Under the pieces are notes generated by a model, which worked only from the letters and a program-made list of their open reading frames with translations, did no database searches and was not told the origin of the DNA. Made by a program: the position numbers and the translations under genes. From positions 1 through 64,000 of the forward strand of contig NZ_JAKSYI010000096.1 of the NCBI RefSeq assembly GCF_022829285.1: a stretch of 64,000 nucleotides of DNA, written 5' to 3'. This document shows positions 51,503 through 61,754 of this stretch, piece by piece; the first letter of the stretch is position 1, and each line of letters begins with the position of its first letter. This DNA comes from Methylobacterium sp. J-078. GTDB taxonomy: Bacteria; Pseudomonadota; Alphaproteobacteria; Rhizobiales; Beijerinckiaceae.

Positions 51503-52603
51503 ATGGCGCAGAGTCCGATCCCGGCCAGTTCCCCGTCGCGTAAGCCCCCCTCGCGCAAGGGGCTGTTCCTTCCCTACATCCTCCTCGCCGTCCTAGTGGT
51601 CGCCTGGTCGATCGGCTGGTTCTTCATCCGCCACCGCGCCGCCTCCGAGATGGACGCTTGGCTCGCCCGCGAGCAGGCCGCCGGCCGCAGCTGGACCTGC
51701 GCGGACCGCAGCATCACCGGCTACCCATTCCGCATCGAACTGCGTTGCGCCGCCCTCGCCTTCAGCCGGTCCGACAGCCGCTTCACCCTCGGGCCCGTCA
51801 CGGCGGTGGTTCAGATCTATCAGCCGCGCCAGGGGATCCTGGAAGTCGGCGGCCCCTTCCACGTGGAGCAGGGCGACCTCGTCGCGGACGCCACCTGGAC
51901 CTCCCTGGAGGGCAGCTTCCACGGCGCCTCCGAGGGCTTCGTGCGCGCCTCCCTGGTGGCGAACGACGCCAAGGGCAGCGTGCGCGGTGCCGGGCCGGAC
52001 CCGATCGACTTCGACACGAAGCACTTCGAGTTTCACGCCCGCCCGACGCCCGGCCGCTTCACCACGGACGGCGCCGTCGACACCAGCCTGCGCGTGACCG
52101 GCATCCGCCTGCCGCTCGCGGACGCGGCGCTGGGCAACGCCGATCCGGCCGACCTCGCCGTCGATGCCACCGTCAACCAGGCCACGGCCCTGGGGACCGG
52201 CACCGTGGCGAAGGAACTCGACGATTGGCGCCGGGCCGGCGGCAGCCTCGACCTCGCCCTCCTGTCGCTGGCCAAGGGCGAGCGCCGGCTCCAGGCCAAA
52301 GGCAGCCTCGACCTCGATGCCGCCCACCGGCCGAAAGGCCAGCTCGACCTGCGCGCCGCCGGCGTCGAGGCCCTTGTCGGGCAGGTCATGGGCCAGCGCT
52401 TCGGCGCGGAGAAGGGCGCGCTCATCGGAAGCCTCGTCGGCCAGCTCCTCGGCGGCCGCCGGAACCAGGCCAGCGCCGAGGCGGGCGTGGCCGCGCCGGC
52501 GAACGACGCCCTCAAGGCGCTGCCGCCCCTGCGGCTCACGGACGGCCGGCTGATGCTCGGTCCGTTCCCGATCCCCAACGTGCAGCTGCCGCCGCTCTAC
52601 TGA
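51503..52603 (+). CDS. DUF2125 family protein
   Basis: 366 aa with an N-terminal membrane helix (about 24-42) and a long periplasmic region with the DUF2125 start WTCADRSITGYPFRIELRC. Found widely in Rhizobiales near tyrC/hisC, as here. Function unknown. A glycine/alanine-rich helical segment near 300-325 (MGQRFGAEKGALIGSLVGQL) is unusual. It is convergent with tyrC (14-bp gap). Confidence 0.85.
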   Translation: MAQSPIPASSPSRKPPSRKGLFLPYILLAVLVVAWSIGWFFIRHRAASEMDAWLAREQAAGRSWTCADRSITGYPFRIELRCAALAFSRSDSRFTLGPVTAVVQIYQPRQGILEVGGPFHVEQGDLVADATWTSLEGSFHGASEGFVRASLVANDAKGSVRGAGPDPIDFDTKHFEFHARPTPGRFTTDGAVDTSLRVTGIRLPLADAALGNADPADLAVDATVNQATALGTGTVAKELDDWRRAGGSLDLALLSLAKGERRLQAKGSLDLDAAHRPKGQLDLRAAGVEALVGQVMGQRFGAEKGALIGSLVGQLLGGRRNQASAEAGVAAPANDALKALPPLRLTDGRLMLGPFPIPNVQLPPLY

Positions 52604-52617
52604 GCGGCGTCGCGCCG

Positions 52618-53559
52618 TCAGGCCGCCGGGTCGCTCGGCCGGCCGCGGCCGAAATCGGCCTCCGCCGTCTCCTGGCCCATGGCGACGATGCCGCGGCGGA
52701 TGGCCCGCGTGCGCGTGAACAGGTCGTGCAGGGCCTCGCCGTCGCCCCAGCGGATCGCCCGGGCGAGGGCCGCGAGATCCTCGTTGAAGCGCCCGAGCAT
52801 CTCCAGAACCGCGTCCTTGTTGGTCAGGAACACGTCCCGCCACATGGTCGGGTCGGAGGCGGCGATGCGGGTGAAGTCGCGAAAGCCGCCGGCCGAGAAC
52901 TTGATCACCTCGGATTGCGTCACGGCCTCCAGGTCGGCCGCCGTGCCCACGATGTTGTAGGCGATGAGGTGCGGCACGTGGCTGGTGATCGCCAGGACGA
53001 GGTCGTGATGCTCCGGCGTCATCGTCTCGACGATGGCGCGCAGGCCCTCCCAGAAGGCCTGGACCCGCGCGGTCGCGGCCGGGTCGGTGTCCTCGGCCGG
53101 GGTGAGGATACACCAGCGCCCGGAGAACAGGGTCGAGAACCCGGCGTCCGGGCCGGAATACTCGGTGCCGGCCACGGGGTGCGCGGGCACGAAATGCACC
53201 CCGGCCGGCAGATGCGGCGCGACGGCCGCGACCACCGAGGCCTTGACCGAACCGACATCCGACACGATGGCCCCCGGCTTCAGACCCGGACCCATGCGCT
53301 CGGCCACCGCCCCGACCGCGCCGACAGGCACGCACAGGATGACGAGGTCGGCCTCCGCCACACCGGCGGCGAGGTCGTCGGTGGCGTCGTCGGCGAGGTT
53401 CAGCGCCCGCACCCGCTCCAGCACCGCGGGATCGCGGTCGATGGCGACGATGCGCCGGGCGAGGCCGAACTGGCGCGCGCCCCGGGCGATCGAGGACCCG
53501 ATCAGCCCGAGGCCGACGATCGCCAGGGTCCCGACGGTGGGGGTGTCGATCTCAGGCAC
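52618..53559 (-). CDS. tyrC: Prephenate/arogenate dehydrogenase
   Basis: 313 aa. Oxidises prephenate or arogenate towards tyrosine with NAD. Rossmann start [17 protein letters not shown] (13-29), ILCVPVGAV, the active-site [14 protein letters not shown], and [15 protein letters not shown]. Fits the cyclohexadienyl dehydrogenase group of alphaproteobacteria; no ACT domain at the C-terminus, so feedback control is likely limited. It overlaps hisC by 8 nt. Confidence 0.92.
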   Translation of the reverse strand: MPEIDTPTVGTLAIVGLGLIGSSIARGARQFGLARRIVAIDRDPAVLERVRALNLADDATDDLAAGVAEADLVILCVPVGAVGAVAERMGPGLKPGAIVSDVGSVKASVVAAVAPHLPAGVHFVPAHPVAGTEYSGPDAGFSTLFSGRWCILTPAEDTDPAATARVQAFWEGLRAIVETMTPEHHDLVLAITSHVPHLIAYNIVGTAADLEAVTQSEVIKFSAGGFRDFTRIAASDPTMWRDVFLTNKDAVLEMLGRFNEDLAALARAIRWGDGEALHDLFTRTRAIRRGIVAMGQETAEADFGRGRPSDPAA

Positions 53560-54691
53560 GGGTCTCGCCCCGCACGAAGGCGGTCAGGGCGTCAAGGAAG
53601 GCCCGGTTCGCCTCCTCGCCGCCGATGGTGACCCGTAAGGCATCCGGCAGCCCGTAGGAGGAGACCCGGCGGGTGATGACGCCCCGCGTGGTGAGGAAGG
53701 CGTCGGCCTCCGCCGCGCTCCGGCCGGGCTCGGCGGGGAAGTGGACGAGGATGAAGTTGGCGACGCTCGGGGTTACCGCGAGGCCGAGTTCGCGAACCGC
53801 GTTCGTCATCGAAGCGAGCCAGGTGTCGTTGTGGGCCACCGCCGCGGCCACGTGCGCGTCGTCCGCGATGGCGGCCGCGCCCGCCGCGATGCCGGCCCCC
53901 GACAGGTTGAACGGCCCCCGGATGCGGTTGACCGCGTCGGCCACCTCAGAAGGCGCGACCATCCAGCCGATGCGCAGGGCCGCGAGCCCGTGGATCTTCG
54001 AGAAGGTCCGGGTCATCACGACGTTGTTGGACTCGAGCACGAGGTCGAGGCCGGCGCTGTAGTCGTTCGCCCGCACGTACTCGGCATAGGCGCCGTCGAG
54101 GACGAGGAGGACGTGGGGCGGCAGCCCCGCATGCAGGCGCCGGACCTCGTCGAAGGGCAGGTAGGTGCCGGTCGGGTTGTTGGGGTTGGCGAGGTAGACG
54201 ATCTTGGTGCGGGCCGTGACGGCGGCGAGCAGCGCGTCGACGTCGGCGCGCAGATCCCGCTCCTTCACCACCACGGGGGTGCCGCCGGCGGCCAGGATCG
54301 CGATCCGGTAGACCAGGAAGCCGTGCTCGGTGAAGATGCCCTCGTCGCCGGCGCCGAGATACGCGTAGGCCAGGAACGACAGGAGCTCGTCCGAGCCGGC
54401 GCCGCAGACGATCCGCGCCGGATCGAGGCCGTAGCGGGTCGCGATCGCCTCGCGCAGGCGGGCCGAGGTGCCGTCCGGATAGAGTTCGAGCTTGGCGGCC
54501 TCCGCCCGCATCGCCGCCACCGCCTTCGGGCTTGGGCCCAGCGGCGTCTCGTTCGAGGAGAGCTTGTGCACCTTGGCCAGACCGGGCGCCCCGCTCTTGC
54601 CGGGCACGTAGGCCTCGATGGCGAGGACGCCGGGGCGGGGCACCGGGCGCGAGGGAGCCAGGGGGGCAGCGGATATCGGGGCAGAGGACAT
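53552..54691 (-). CDS. hisC: Histidinol-phosphate aminotransferase family enzyme
   Basis: 379 aa. Class I/II aminotransferase fold: [13 protein letters not shown] (about 44-56), [12 protein letters not shown], and the PLP-lysine [15 protein letters not shown]. HisC-type enzymes act in histidine synthesis and, when next to chorismate mutase and tyrC as here, often transaminate prephenate or aromatic keto acids. Dual use is likely. The ATG at [11 protein letters not shown] was taken; an upstream one at 54745 is in frame but adds nothing conserved. Confidence 0.9.
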   Translation of the reverse strand: MSSAPISAAPLAPSRPVPRPGVLAIEAYVPGKSGAPGLAKVHKLSSNETPLGPSPKAVAAMRAEAAKLELYPDGTSARLREAIATRYGLDPARIVCGAGSDELLSFLAYAYLGAGDEGIFTEHGFLVYRIAILAAGGTPVVVKERDLRADVDALLAAVTARTKIVYLANPNNPTGTYLPFDEVRRLHAGLPPHVLLVLDGAYAEYVRANDYSAGLDLVLESNNVVMTRTFSKIHGLAALRIGWMVAPSEVADAVNRIRGPFNLSGAGIAAGAAAIADDAHVAAAVAHNDTWLASMTNAVRELGLAVTPSVANFILVHFPAEPGRSAAEADAFLTTRGVITRRVSSYGLPDALRVTIGGEEANRAFLDALTAFVRGETRA

Positions 54692-54790
54692 GGGGACAGA
54701 AGACCTGGAGGCCGCCGGTTCGTGGGCGAACCGCCCGTCTAACAAAGCTGGCCCGGCTTTGCGAGCGGCCCCACGTCCTGGAGTTCCCTC

Positions 54791-54846
54791 GCCTCGGACC
54801 CTATTGCCTCGGACCCTCTTGCCTCGGACCCTCTTGCCTCAGACCC
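54791..54846. repeat. 15-bp tandem repeat at the chorismate mutase stop codon
   Basis: GCCTCGGACCCTATT, then GCCTCGGACCCTCTT twice, then GCCTCAGACCC. The last, truncated unit contains the minus-strand stop codon of the chorismate mutase gene (TCA, 54839-54841), and the other units are one-base variants of it. This looks like slippage duplication of the gene's 3' end. Confidence 0.8.
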
Positions 54847-55702
54847 GGAAGCGGGCGGCGTGGCTGCCGATCTCGTCGAGGGTCTCGGGCGCAGCGCCGG
54901 CGCGGGTCAGGGCCTCGTGCAACTGCCGGGTGCTGACCCCGCCCGGGACGGCGAGGAGGAGGCCGTGCCCGCCCGGTCTGGCTGCGCGGGCGACGACCTC
55001 GCCGTAGAGGTCCTGCAGGGCGCGCATGGCCTCAGGCTCCCAGGCCGCGACGCGGGTGGCGTGCAGCACCCAGTCGCGCTGGGCGGCGGCCGGATCGTCC
55101 AGCGGGTTCGAGACCACGAAGACCGGGGTGCCGGCCGGGTGGGTCGGGCGCTCGATGAAGGGCAGGCGCGCGATGACCTTGGGGCGGCCCGCGCCGACGA
55201 GTCCCTCCCACCAGGGTGCCGCGCCGGTGGACGCGCCCGAGCCGTCGGGATCGAGGCGGAAGATGCCGAGGTCGCCGCGGGAGGCGGCCACCGCCTCGAT
55301 CACCGCGAGGCAGGTGGGATGGGCTCGGTAGGGCACCGTGAAGCCGAAGTGGAAGCGGGCGGAATCGCGCATCGGCGCATCCCCGCCCGAGATGTCGGCA
55401 TGCACCGAGAACGGCGCCTGCACGTAGGTGAAGGTCGCGATGATGACGCGCCAGATCCCCTCCACGGTGTCCAGCGGCAGCAGCCCGCGATGGCGCTCGG
55501 CGACCCGCCGCATCATCGAGGCCTCGCGCCCGGGCCGGAAGGCGGAGCCGCTGGCCGAGGTGCCCTTGACCGCGATCAGCCGGTCGATGATCGACCCGCG
55601 CTGGATCAGCAGGGCGTGCATCTCGGCGTCGATCCGGTCGATCTCGGCGCGCAGGTCGCCGAGATTGTCGAGGGGCGGCGCGGGTCTCGTGGGAAAGCGC
55701 AT
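54839..55702 (-). CDS. Chorismate mutase (AroQ-type) with C-terminal extension
   Basis: 287 aa. The first 100 residues are an AroQ helical domain: LRAEIDRIDAEMHALLIQRG, IAVKG, and FRPGREASMMRRV, with the Arg and Lys residues that bind chorismate. The remaining 180 residues contain a HFGFTVPYRAHPTCLAVIEAV start and a second half without clear motifs; this layout is standard for the Rhizobiales gene beside hisC-tyrC. Makes prephenate for Tyr/Phe. Start taken at MRFPTRP; an ATG 39 nt upstream is possible. Confidence 0.87.
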   Translation of the reverse strand: MRFPTRPAPPLDNLGDLRAEIDRIDAEMHALLIQRGSIIDRLIAVKGTSASGSAFRPGREASMMRRVAERHRGLLPLDTVEGIWRVIIATFTYVQAPFSVHADISGGDAPMRDSARFHFGFTVPYRAHPTCLAVIEAVAASRGDLGIFRLDPDGSGASTGAAPWWEGLVGAGRPKVIARLPFIERPTHPAGTPVFVVSNPLDDPAAAQRDWVLHATRVAAWEPEAMRALQDLYGEVVARAARPGGHGLLLAVPGGVSTRQLHEALTRAGAAPETLDEIGSHAARFRV

Positions 55703-55994
55703 GCGGGGCTCGCGAGGGTCCGGCGAGGATCCGGAAGACAAGGGGTTGAGGAACAGCGGGGGTCGAGGAAACCGGCGACGCGGCTCGTCCGCTCCGTTTT
55801 CACCGCCCGGTCTACGATCGCGCGCGCCGAAGGGCCAGTGTGCAGCGCCGTGCCCGCGCCCTTTCGTTGACGCGTGAGGGCGCGCACATTACCTCCATCC
55901 TTCCGGTCGCAAGGTCCCCGCGCGGATGGCATACCAGCCGGCCGGCCATCCACCCCGGATCGACGCGCCGCCTCCTCCAACCCGTTTCGTGGTC

Positions 55995-57206
55995 ATGTCG
56001 CTGGATACCGCCCTGAAAGTCGGCACGTCCGAAGACGAATCGATCCGCGCCGACGCGCCGGGCGTCGAGGTCTCCCAGGCCCGCGAGCCGAAGGGCCTCG
56101 TGGCGCGGTTCGGGCCGGACGAGCCCCTGGCGATGGATGCCGGCGTGCAGCTCGCGCCGTTCCAGATCGCCTACCAGACGGCCGGCACCCTCAACGCGGA
56201 CCGCTCCAACGCCGTGCTGATCTGCCACGCGCTCACCGGCGACCAGCACTTCGCCCACACGCATCCGGTGACGGGCAAGCGCGGCTGGTGGGAGACCCTG
56301 GTGGGTCCGGGCAAGCCCGTGGACACCGACCGCTACTTCGTCGTCTGCTCGAACGTCGTCGGTTCGTGCATGGGCTCCACCGGCCCGGCCTCGATCGACC
56401 CGGCGACGGGCCGCGCCTACGGGCTCGACTTCCCCCTGGTGACCATCCGCGACATGGTCCGCGCCCAGGCGATGCTGCTCGACCGGCTCGGCATCCGCGA
56501 TCTGTTCCTCTGTATCGGCGGCTCCATGGGCGGCATGCAGGTGCTGCAATGGGCGGCGAGCTACCCCGAGCGGGTCTTCGCCGCGATGCCGATCGCCACG
56601 GGCCCGCGCCACTCCGCGCAGAACATCGCCTTCCACGAGGTCGGCCGGCAGGCGATCATGGCCGATCCGGCCTGGGCCGAGGGGCGCTACCTCGAGGCCG
56701 GCACCCGGCCGGCCAAGGGCCTGGGTGTGGCCCGCATGGGTGCGCACATCACCTACCTGTCGGAGCCGGCCCTGCACCGCAAGTTCGGCCGCCGCTTCCA
56801 GGGCGGATCGGCGCCGACCTTCTCGTTCAACGCCGACTTCCAGATCGAGAGCTACCTGCGCCACCAGGGCCTCAGCTTCGTCGAGCGCTTCGACGCCAAC
56901 GCCTATCTCTACCTCACCCGGGCGATGGACTACTTCGACCTCGCCGCCGACCAGGGCGGGGTGCTGGCCAACGCCTTCAAGGGCACCAAGACCCGGTTCT
57001 GCGTGATGTCCTTCACCTCCGACTGGCTGTTCCCGACCTCCGAATCCCGCGCCATCGTGCACGCCCTGAACGCGGCCTCGGCTCCGGTCGCCTTCGTGGA
57101 GGTCGAGAGCGACAAGGGCCACGACGCCTTCCTCCTCGACGAGCCGGCGATGTTCGCCGCCGCCCGCGGCTTCATCGACGCCGCCGCCCGGGCCCGCGGT
57201 CTGTGA
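55995..57206 (+). CDS. metX: Homoserine O-acetyltransferase
   Basis: 403 aa alpha/beta hydrolase that acetylates homoserine with acetyl-CoA in methionine synthesis. [18 protein letters not shown], the nucleophile Ser in [14 protein letters not shown], and the Asp and His at the end ([14 protein letters not shown]) match the family. The ATG at [10 protein letters not shown] was chosen over an in-frame ATG 69 nt upstream. It overlaps metW. Confidence 0.92.
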   Translation: MSLDTALKVGTSEDESIRADAPGVEVSQAREPKGLVARFGPDEPLAMDAGVQLAPFQIAYQTAGTLNADRSNAVLICHALTGDQHFAHTHPVTGKRGWWETLVGPGKPVDTDRYFVVCSNVVGSCMGSTGPASIDPATGRAYGLDFPLVTIRDMVRAQAMLLDRLGIRDLFLCIGGSMGGMQVLQWAASYPERVFAAMPIATGPRHSAQNIAFHEVGRQAIMADPAWAEGRYLEAGTRPAKGLGVARMGAHITYLSEPALHRKFGRRFQGGSAPTFSFNADFQIESYLRHQGLSFVERFDANAYLYLTRAMDYFDLAADQGGVLANAFKGTKTRFCVMSFTSDWLFPTSESRAIVHALNAASAPVAFVEVESDKGHDAFLLDEPAMFAAARGFIDAAARARGL

Positions 57207-57895
57207 CGGGACCCGTGGCGCAGGCCCACCGGCCCTGGGAGACGGCGGAGACGCTGCCGCGCGCGGAAGCCGGCAACACCCGCGTCGACCACCTCGTGGT
57301 GCTCGACCTGGTGCCGGCCAACGCCCGGGTCCTCGACATCGGCTGCGGCGACGGCGCGCTGCTCGCCCTGCTGCGCGACCGGCGCGGCGTCGACGGGCGC
57401 GGCATCGAACTGTCGCGGGAGGGGGTGAACGCCTGCCTCGCCCGGGGCCTGCCGGTGATCCAGGGGGATGCCGACACCGATCTGGCGAACTATCCCGACG
57501 ACGCCTTCGACGTGGTGGTCCTGTCCCAGACCATCCAGGCGACCCGCAACCCGCGCATCGTGCTGGAGCATCTCCTGCGCATCGGCCGGCAGGTCATCAT
57601 CTCGTTCCCGAATTTCGGCCATTGGCGCGTGCGGTCGGAACTGGCCCTGCGCGGGCGCATGCCGGTCACGGCCCTGATGCCGGAGGAATGGTACGAGACC
57701 CAGAACATCCACCATTGCACGATCCGCGACTTCGTCGGCCTGTGCCGGACGGTGAACGCCGAGATCGAGAAGGCCACCGCCCTCAATGCCAGGGGCCGGC
57801 CGATGCGCTTCGCGATGCCCTGGTGGGTCTGGAACCTGATGGGCGCGCAGGGGGTGTTCCTGCTGCGCAGGGGCGCGGCCGGCTCCAACACCTAA
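57203..57895 (+). CDS. metW: Methionine biosynthesis protein MetW
   Basis: 230 aa from a GTG that overlaps the metX stop (GTGA), a fixed pairing in proteobacteria. Methyltransferase-like fold: [16 protein letters not shown] (about 42-57) and [13 protein letters not shown]. MetW works together with MetX, and an accessory role in homoserine acetylation is suspected. The C-terminus ends basic ([12 protein letters not shown]). Confidence 0.92.
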   Translation: MTGPVAQAHRPWETAETLPRAEAGNTRVDHLVVLDLVPANARVLDIGCGDGALLALLRDRRGVDGRGIELSREGVNACLARGLPVIQGDADTDLANYPDDAFDVVVLSQTIQATRNPRIVLEHLLRIGRQVIISFPNFGHWRVRSELALRGRMPVTALMPEEWYETQNIHHCTIRDFVGLCRTVNAEIEKATALNARGRPMRFAMPWWVWNLMGAQGVFLLRRGAAGSNT

Positions 57896-57931
57896 GCGCG
57901 GTCCGGTCCGGCCTGTTGCACGTGAAAACTC

Positions 57932-58699
57932 TTAACCCTGTTCGGCGCGGCGGACGAGCAGGGTCGCGACCTCGTAGGTCACCCGCGAGCCCGCCGCCTC
58001 GAAGCCCCGCAGCACGCGCCGCATCGCGCCGGGCGAGAGGGGTTCGGACGTGCCCGGCGTTCCGGCGCCGATGGCCCGCAGCGCGTTGAGGAAGGCCCGG
58101 CCGTCGGCATGCGCCTCGACCAGGAGCTCGGCGGAGACCGTGAGGGTGCAGCCCGGGACCGTCAGCGCGGCAAGCTCCCCCAGGGTCGGATAGATCGGTG
58201 TGGCCGCTTCCAGGCCGAACGCCATGTGCGCCGCCCGCCACTCGGCGAAGGTGCCCGCGCCGAGGGTCGCCACCGCGAGAAGGCCATCGGGGGCCAGGAG
58301 GGCGGCGAGAGCCGCCAGGGTTCCGGGCAGATCCTCGAACCATTGCGCGGCGAGGCTCGATGCGATCAGGTCGAAGCCGGGCGCCAGGGCGGGCCGCTCC
58401 GCATCCATGACGACGAAGGCCGGGCTGGCGGCCCCGGCGAAGCGGGCACGGCAGCGTCGCACCATGGCGGGGGCGATGTCGGAAGCGACGACGTCGCCGT
58501 TCGGGACGCGACGGCGCAGAGCCTCGGTCAGCAATCCGGTGCCGCAGCCGACCTCGAGGATGCGCGGCGCCGGCGCCAGGACCTCGCCGCCGATCCGACG
58601 CGCGAGACGGTCCGCCACCGCGGCCTGGATCGCCGCCGCGCCGTCATAGCCCTCGGCCCCGTCGAAGGCCCGGGCCACGGCCTGTTTCCAGGGATGCAT
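57932..58699 (-). CDS. BioC-like methyltransferase
   Basis: 255 aa. ILEVGCGTGLLTEALRRR (motif I, about 47-64), ASDIAPAMVRRCRARF, DLIASSLAAQWFEDLPGTLAAL and a final YEVATLLVRR. The pattern fits BioC, which methylates malonyl-ACP at the start of biotin synthesis, but no other bio gene is near, so specificity is tentative. The ATG at MHPWKQAVARAF was used; one 21 nt upstream is possible. Convergent with metW across about 36 bp. Confidence 0.78.
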   Translation of the reverse strand: MHPWKQAVARAFDGAEGYDGAAAIQAAVADRLARRIGGEVLAPAPRILEVGCGTGLLTEALRRRVPNGDVVASDIAPAMVRRCRARFAGAASPAFVVMDAERPALAPGFDLIASSLAAQWFEDLPGTLAALAALLAPDGLLAVATLGAGTFAEWRAAHMAFGLEAATPIYPTLGELAALTVPGCTLTVSAELLVEAHADGRAFLNALRAIGAGTPGTSEPLSPGAMRRVLRGFEAAGSRVTYEVATLLVRRAEQG

Positions 58700-58780
58700 C
58701 GGGGCGACCGTCGGTGGCACGGGTTGGGGACGAGCGGGGCGATAGCCCCTGGGTCTCGTCGGCTCAAGGTGTTCCGGGTG

Positions 58781-60019
58781 CTACGCCGCCAGGGCCCGCT
58801 CGATCATCCCCGCCACGGCGAGCGCGCGGCCGTCGTCGCCGAAGCGGGCGACGACCTGGACGCCGAGTGGCAGGCCGTCGCCGGGGACCGGGACGGTGAC
58901 GCAGGGTACGCCCATCAGGGTCCAGAGGCGGTTGAAGCGCGCGTCGCCCGTGGTGCCGAGGCCGGCCGGCGCGCGGCCCGGGGCCGACAGGGTGAGGATC
59001 GCGTCGAACTCCCCGAACAGGTCCTTGAGGACGCGCCGGGCCCGGTGGGCGGAGCGGCGCGCCGCGTCGTACTGGGCGGCGACGAGATCCTGCGCCGCGT
59101 CGAGCTGCGCGCCGAGTTCCGGGCTGAGCTGCGCCCGATGGTGCGCGTATTCCCAGGCCAGCGCCTGACGGGCCTCGTAATCCTGGATGATCGCGTGGCA
59201 CGCCCAGGCCTCCGGCAGCGGCGCCGGCAGGACGAGGTCGACGACCCGCGCGCCGGCGGCCTCCGCCGCGCGGGCGGCCCGGGTCAGGGCGGCGAGGGCG
59301 TCCGCGTCGGGGGCATCGGCGAATCCCTGGAGGCAGAGGCCGATGCGGGGGGCCTGCGGGGCTGCGTCGAGATCGAGGTCGAGGGCGGGCCGGTCGGCGA
59401 TCAGGCTCAGGCCCTGGGCGACGTCGCGGATGCCAGCCCCGAACAGCCCGACGGTGTCGAGGGCCCAGGAGAAGGTCTTCACGCCCACCGTCGGCAGGAG
59501 GCGGAAGGACGGCTTGATCGCCGCCACCCCGCAGAAGGCCGCCGGCCGGATCACCGAGCCGCCGGTCTGGGTACCCAGGGCCAGGGGCACCATCCCGGCG
59601 GCGACGGCCGCGGCCGAGCCCGCCGAGGAGCCGCCGGGCGTGTGGCCGGTGTCGCGCGGGTTCACCGTCGCGGTGGGGTCGTGGCTCGCGAAGGGCGAGG
59701 TCGTGGTCTTGATCAGGGGTACGGCGCCCAGCGCCCGCAGGCGCGCCACGATGGCGGCATCCGCCTTGGGCCGCCAGTCGGCATAGATTGGCGAACCCAT
59801 CTGCGTGGGCAGGTCGGCGGTGTCGATGATGTCCTTGACCCCGACGGCGATGCCCGCCAGCGGCCCCGAGCCGGCGATCGCGGGTGCGGGGTTCCGGCTG
59901 ACGATCGCCCCGATGCCGGGGTCGCGGGCCGCGATGGCGGCCTCGGCGAGGCGGATGGCGCCGGCGGGGTCGAGGATGCCGGCAATGATGCGGGTGCGGA
60001 GATCGACGAGGGAGAGCAT
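58781..60019 (-). CDS. Amidase signature family enzyme
   Basis: 412 aa. The Ser-Ser-Lys site is visible: Lys in GIAVGVKDIIDTADLPT (about 56-72), Ser in HTPGGSSAGSAAAVAAG, and Ser in ALGTQTGGSVIRPAAFCG. Hydrolyses an amide such as a carboxamide, nitrile-derived amide or malonamide; no GatB or GatC gene is near, so it is not expected to be GatA. Cytoplasmic. It stands alone on the minus strand. Confidence 0.88.
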   Translation of the reverse strand: MLSLVDLRTRIIAGILDPAGAIRLAEAAIAARDPGIGAIVSRNPAPAIAGSGPLAGIAVGVKDIIDTADLPTQMGSPIYADWRPKADAAIVARLRALGAVPLIKTTTSPFASHDPTATVNPRDTGHTPGGSSAGSAAAVAAGMVPLALGTQTGGSVIRPAAFCGVAAIKPSFRLLPTVGVKTFSWALDTVGLFGAGIRDVAQGLSLIADRPALDLDLDAAPQAPRIGLCLQGFADAPDADALAALTRAARAAEAAGARVVDLVLPAPLPEAWACHAIIQDYEARQALAWEYAHHRAQLSPELGAQLDAAQDLVAAQYDAARRSAHRARRVLKDLFGEFDAILTLSAPGRAPAGLGTTGDARFNRLWTLMGVPCVTVPVPGDGLPLGVQVVARFGDDGRALAVAGMIERALAA

Positions 60020-60129
60020 GCAGGCTTGGTCCGGTCTCGGCCGGCTCCTGTCAACACCCGTCCACAGGAGGCGGGCCCGCACCGCATCGTTGACGCATCG
60101 TTTACGCAACCCTGCGCATCGTACGGGTC

Positions 60130-61146
60130 ATGTGGCGTAGCGTATTCGCGTTCTCGGCCCTGACGCTGTTCGGCGCGGGCCTCACCGGCTGTGCACTCAA
60201 CAAGTTTGAGCAGCGCGAGGCATGGCGTGACCAGACCGAGCAGGCCTGCAACGCCAAGCGCCTCGTGGAGACGACCGAGTTCGTCACCCCGTCGAAGGAG
60301 ATCAGCGGGCCGGGCGTCTGCGGCATGCTGCAGCCCTACCGCGTCACCCGCCTCGGCAAGGGCACCGTCGCCCTCAAGCAGCGCGTCACCCTGGCCTGCC
60401 CGGCGCTGACCGAGGCCGAGGCCTGGCTCGCCGACACGATCCAGCCGGCCGCGAACCTGTATTTCGGCCAGCCCGTGGCCGAGATCAACGCCGGCACCTA
60501 TGCCTGCCGGGGCCGCAACAACCAGGCGGGCGCCAAGCTCTCCGAGCATTCCTTCGGCAATGCCGTCGACATCATGTCGTTCAAGCTCGCCGACGGCTAC
60601 GTCATCACCGTGAAGGGGGGCTGGCGCGGCACCGAGGCCGAACAGGCCTTCCTGCGCGAGGTCTTCCTCGGGGCCTGCGCCCGGTTCTCCACCGTGCTGG
60701 CGCCGGGCTCGAACGTGTTCCACTACGACCACATCCACGTGGACCTCGCCCGGCACGACCCGCGCGGCCTGCGCCGCATCTGCCAGCCGCTGATCAAGTT
60801 CGTGCCGCAACTCGGTACGGACGCGGCGGCCCGGGCCACCGCCCGCCCGCGTCCCCCGGAGCGACTGCCCGCGCCGCCCCAGGCTCCCATCGACGTGGAG
60901 GAGGACGATCCCTACGGCGTGACGCCGATGTCGGCGCGCCAGCCCGCCCGGCCGCCCGCCTCACAACTGGCCCACGCCCCCGCCCCGGTGCGGGCGCCCG
61001 CACCGCCGACCGCCTACGCGGCGGCCCCGCGGGCACCGCTCGCGCGGCCCCCGGCACCCCGCGTCGCGGCCGCCCTCCCGCCGGAGGATTTCGCCCTCGA
61101 GCCGCTCTCGCTCGCGGCCCCCGGCCTTTCCGAGCCGATCTACTGA
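60130..61146 (+). CDS. Extensin-like lipoprotein
   Basis: 338 aa. Lipoprotein signal with lipobox LTGC at residue 21. The extensin-like C domain carries SEHSFGNAVDIMSF and HYDHIHVDLA, giving the His/Asp metal-binding set of a peptidoglycan D,D-peptidase fold. The C-terminal 110 residues are a Pro/Ala-rich tail (repeated AP and RPP) that probably spans the wall. Function inferred as cell-wall related. The plain ATG has no strong ribosome site. Confidence 0.85.
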   Translation: MWRSVFAFSALTLFGAGLTGCALNKFEQREAWRDQTEQACNAKRLVETTEFVTPSKEISGPGVCGMLQPYRVTRLGKGTVALKQRVTLACPALTEAEAWLADTIQPAANLYFGQPVAEINAGTYACRGRNNQAGAKLSEHSFGNAVDIMSFKLADGYVITVKGGWRGTEAEQAFLREVFLGACARFSTVLAPGSNVFHYDHIHVDLARHDPRGLRRICQPLIKFVPQLGTDAAARATARPRPPERLPAPPQAPIDVEEDDPYGVTPMSARQPARPPASQLAHAPAPVRAPAPPTAYAAAPRAPLARPPAPRVAAALPPEDFALEPLSLAAPGLSEPIY

Positions 61147-61286
61147 GCCGCATCCGGAAGGTGTGCCCGGCGAACCCCAGGGGGCCGGGAAAGCGACGGC
61201 GCGCCCGGCCCCGTGCTTGACAGGGCGGTCCGAGGCGGCATCGTTCCGGCACGCTTCACGGACTCCAGCGGAACGAAGACGCCGGC

Positions 61287-61754
61287 ATGCGCCCGAACCC
61301 CCTCTCCACCACCCTCGCCCTCGGCCTCGTGCTGGCGGGTGCCCTCCAGCCGGCGCTCGCCCGCTCCGGCCGCGAGGAGATCACCCCCGCCGAGGAGCGC
61401 GAGTTCAACTACGAGGCCGACATTCCCGGCTGCCAGGCCCCCGAGGTGCTGGAGCGGCTTTCGTCGCACTTCGCCGAGAAGGAGGCGAAGTTCTGGAACT
61501 CCTCCCTCACCATCCTGCGCTACGAGCACATCGAGCGCACGGCCTGGCGCCCCTGGGGCCTCGACTATGTTCCCCGCCGCTTCTGCAGCGCGGTGGCCAC
61601 CACCTCGGACGGCATCCGCCGCAAGGTGGATTACTCGGTGCGCGACGGGCTCGGCATCATCGGGGCCGATTGGGGCATCGAGTTCTGCGTCCACGGCCTC
61701 GACCGCAACCTGTCCTACGCCTACTCCTCGGCCTGCCGCGAAGCCCGTCCGTGA
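61287..61754 (+). CDS. Exported conserved protein next to RNase T2
   Basis: 155 aa with a signal peptide (cleavage after ALA, about 25). The mature part contains three cysteines (IPGCQA, RRFCSA, EFCVHG) plus one near the end (SSACRE) and a WxPWGLDYVP motif. In Rhizobiales it accompanies a ribonuclease T2 gene, as here. Function unknown. It overlaps the RNase T2 start by 4 nt (GTGA). Confidence 0.75.
   Translation: MRPNPLSTTLALGLVLAGALQPALARSGREEITPAEEREFNYEADIPGCQAPEVLERLSSHFAEKEAKFWNSSLTILRYEHIERTAWRPWGLDYVPRRFCSAVATTSDGIRRKVDYSVRDGLGIIGADWGIEFCVHGLDRNLSYAYSSACREARP

Noticed and set aside
55703..55994. SAM-II or other SAM riboswitch upstream of metX
   Set aside because: The alphaproteobacterial metA/metX leader often has a SAM-II motif, but I see no GCTAAA-type pseudoknot element or matching stem near the start codon.
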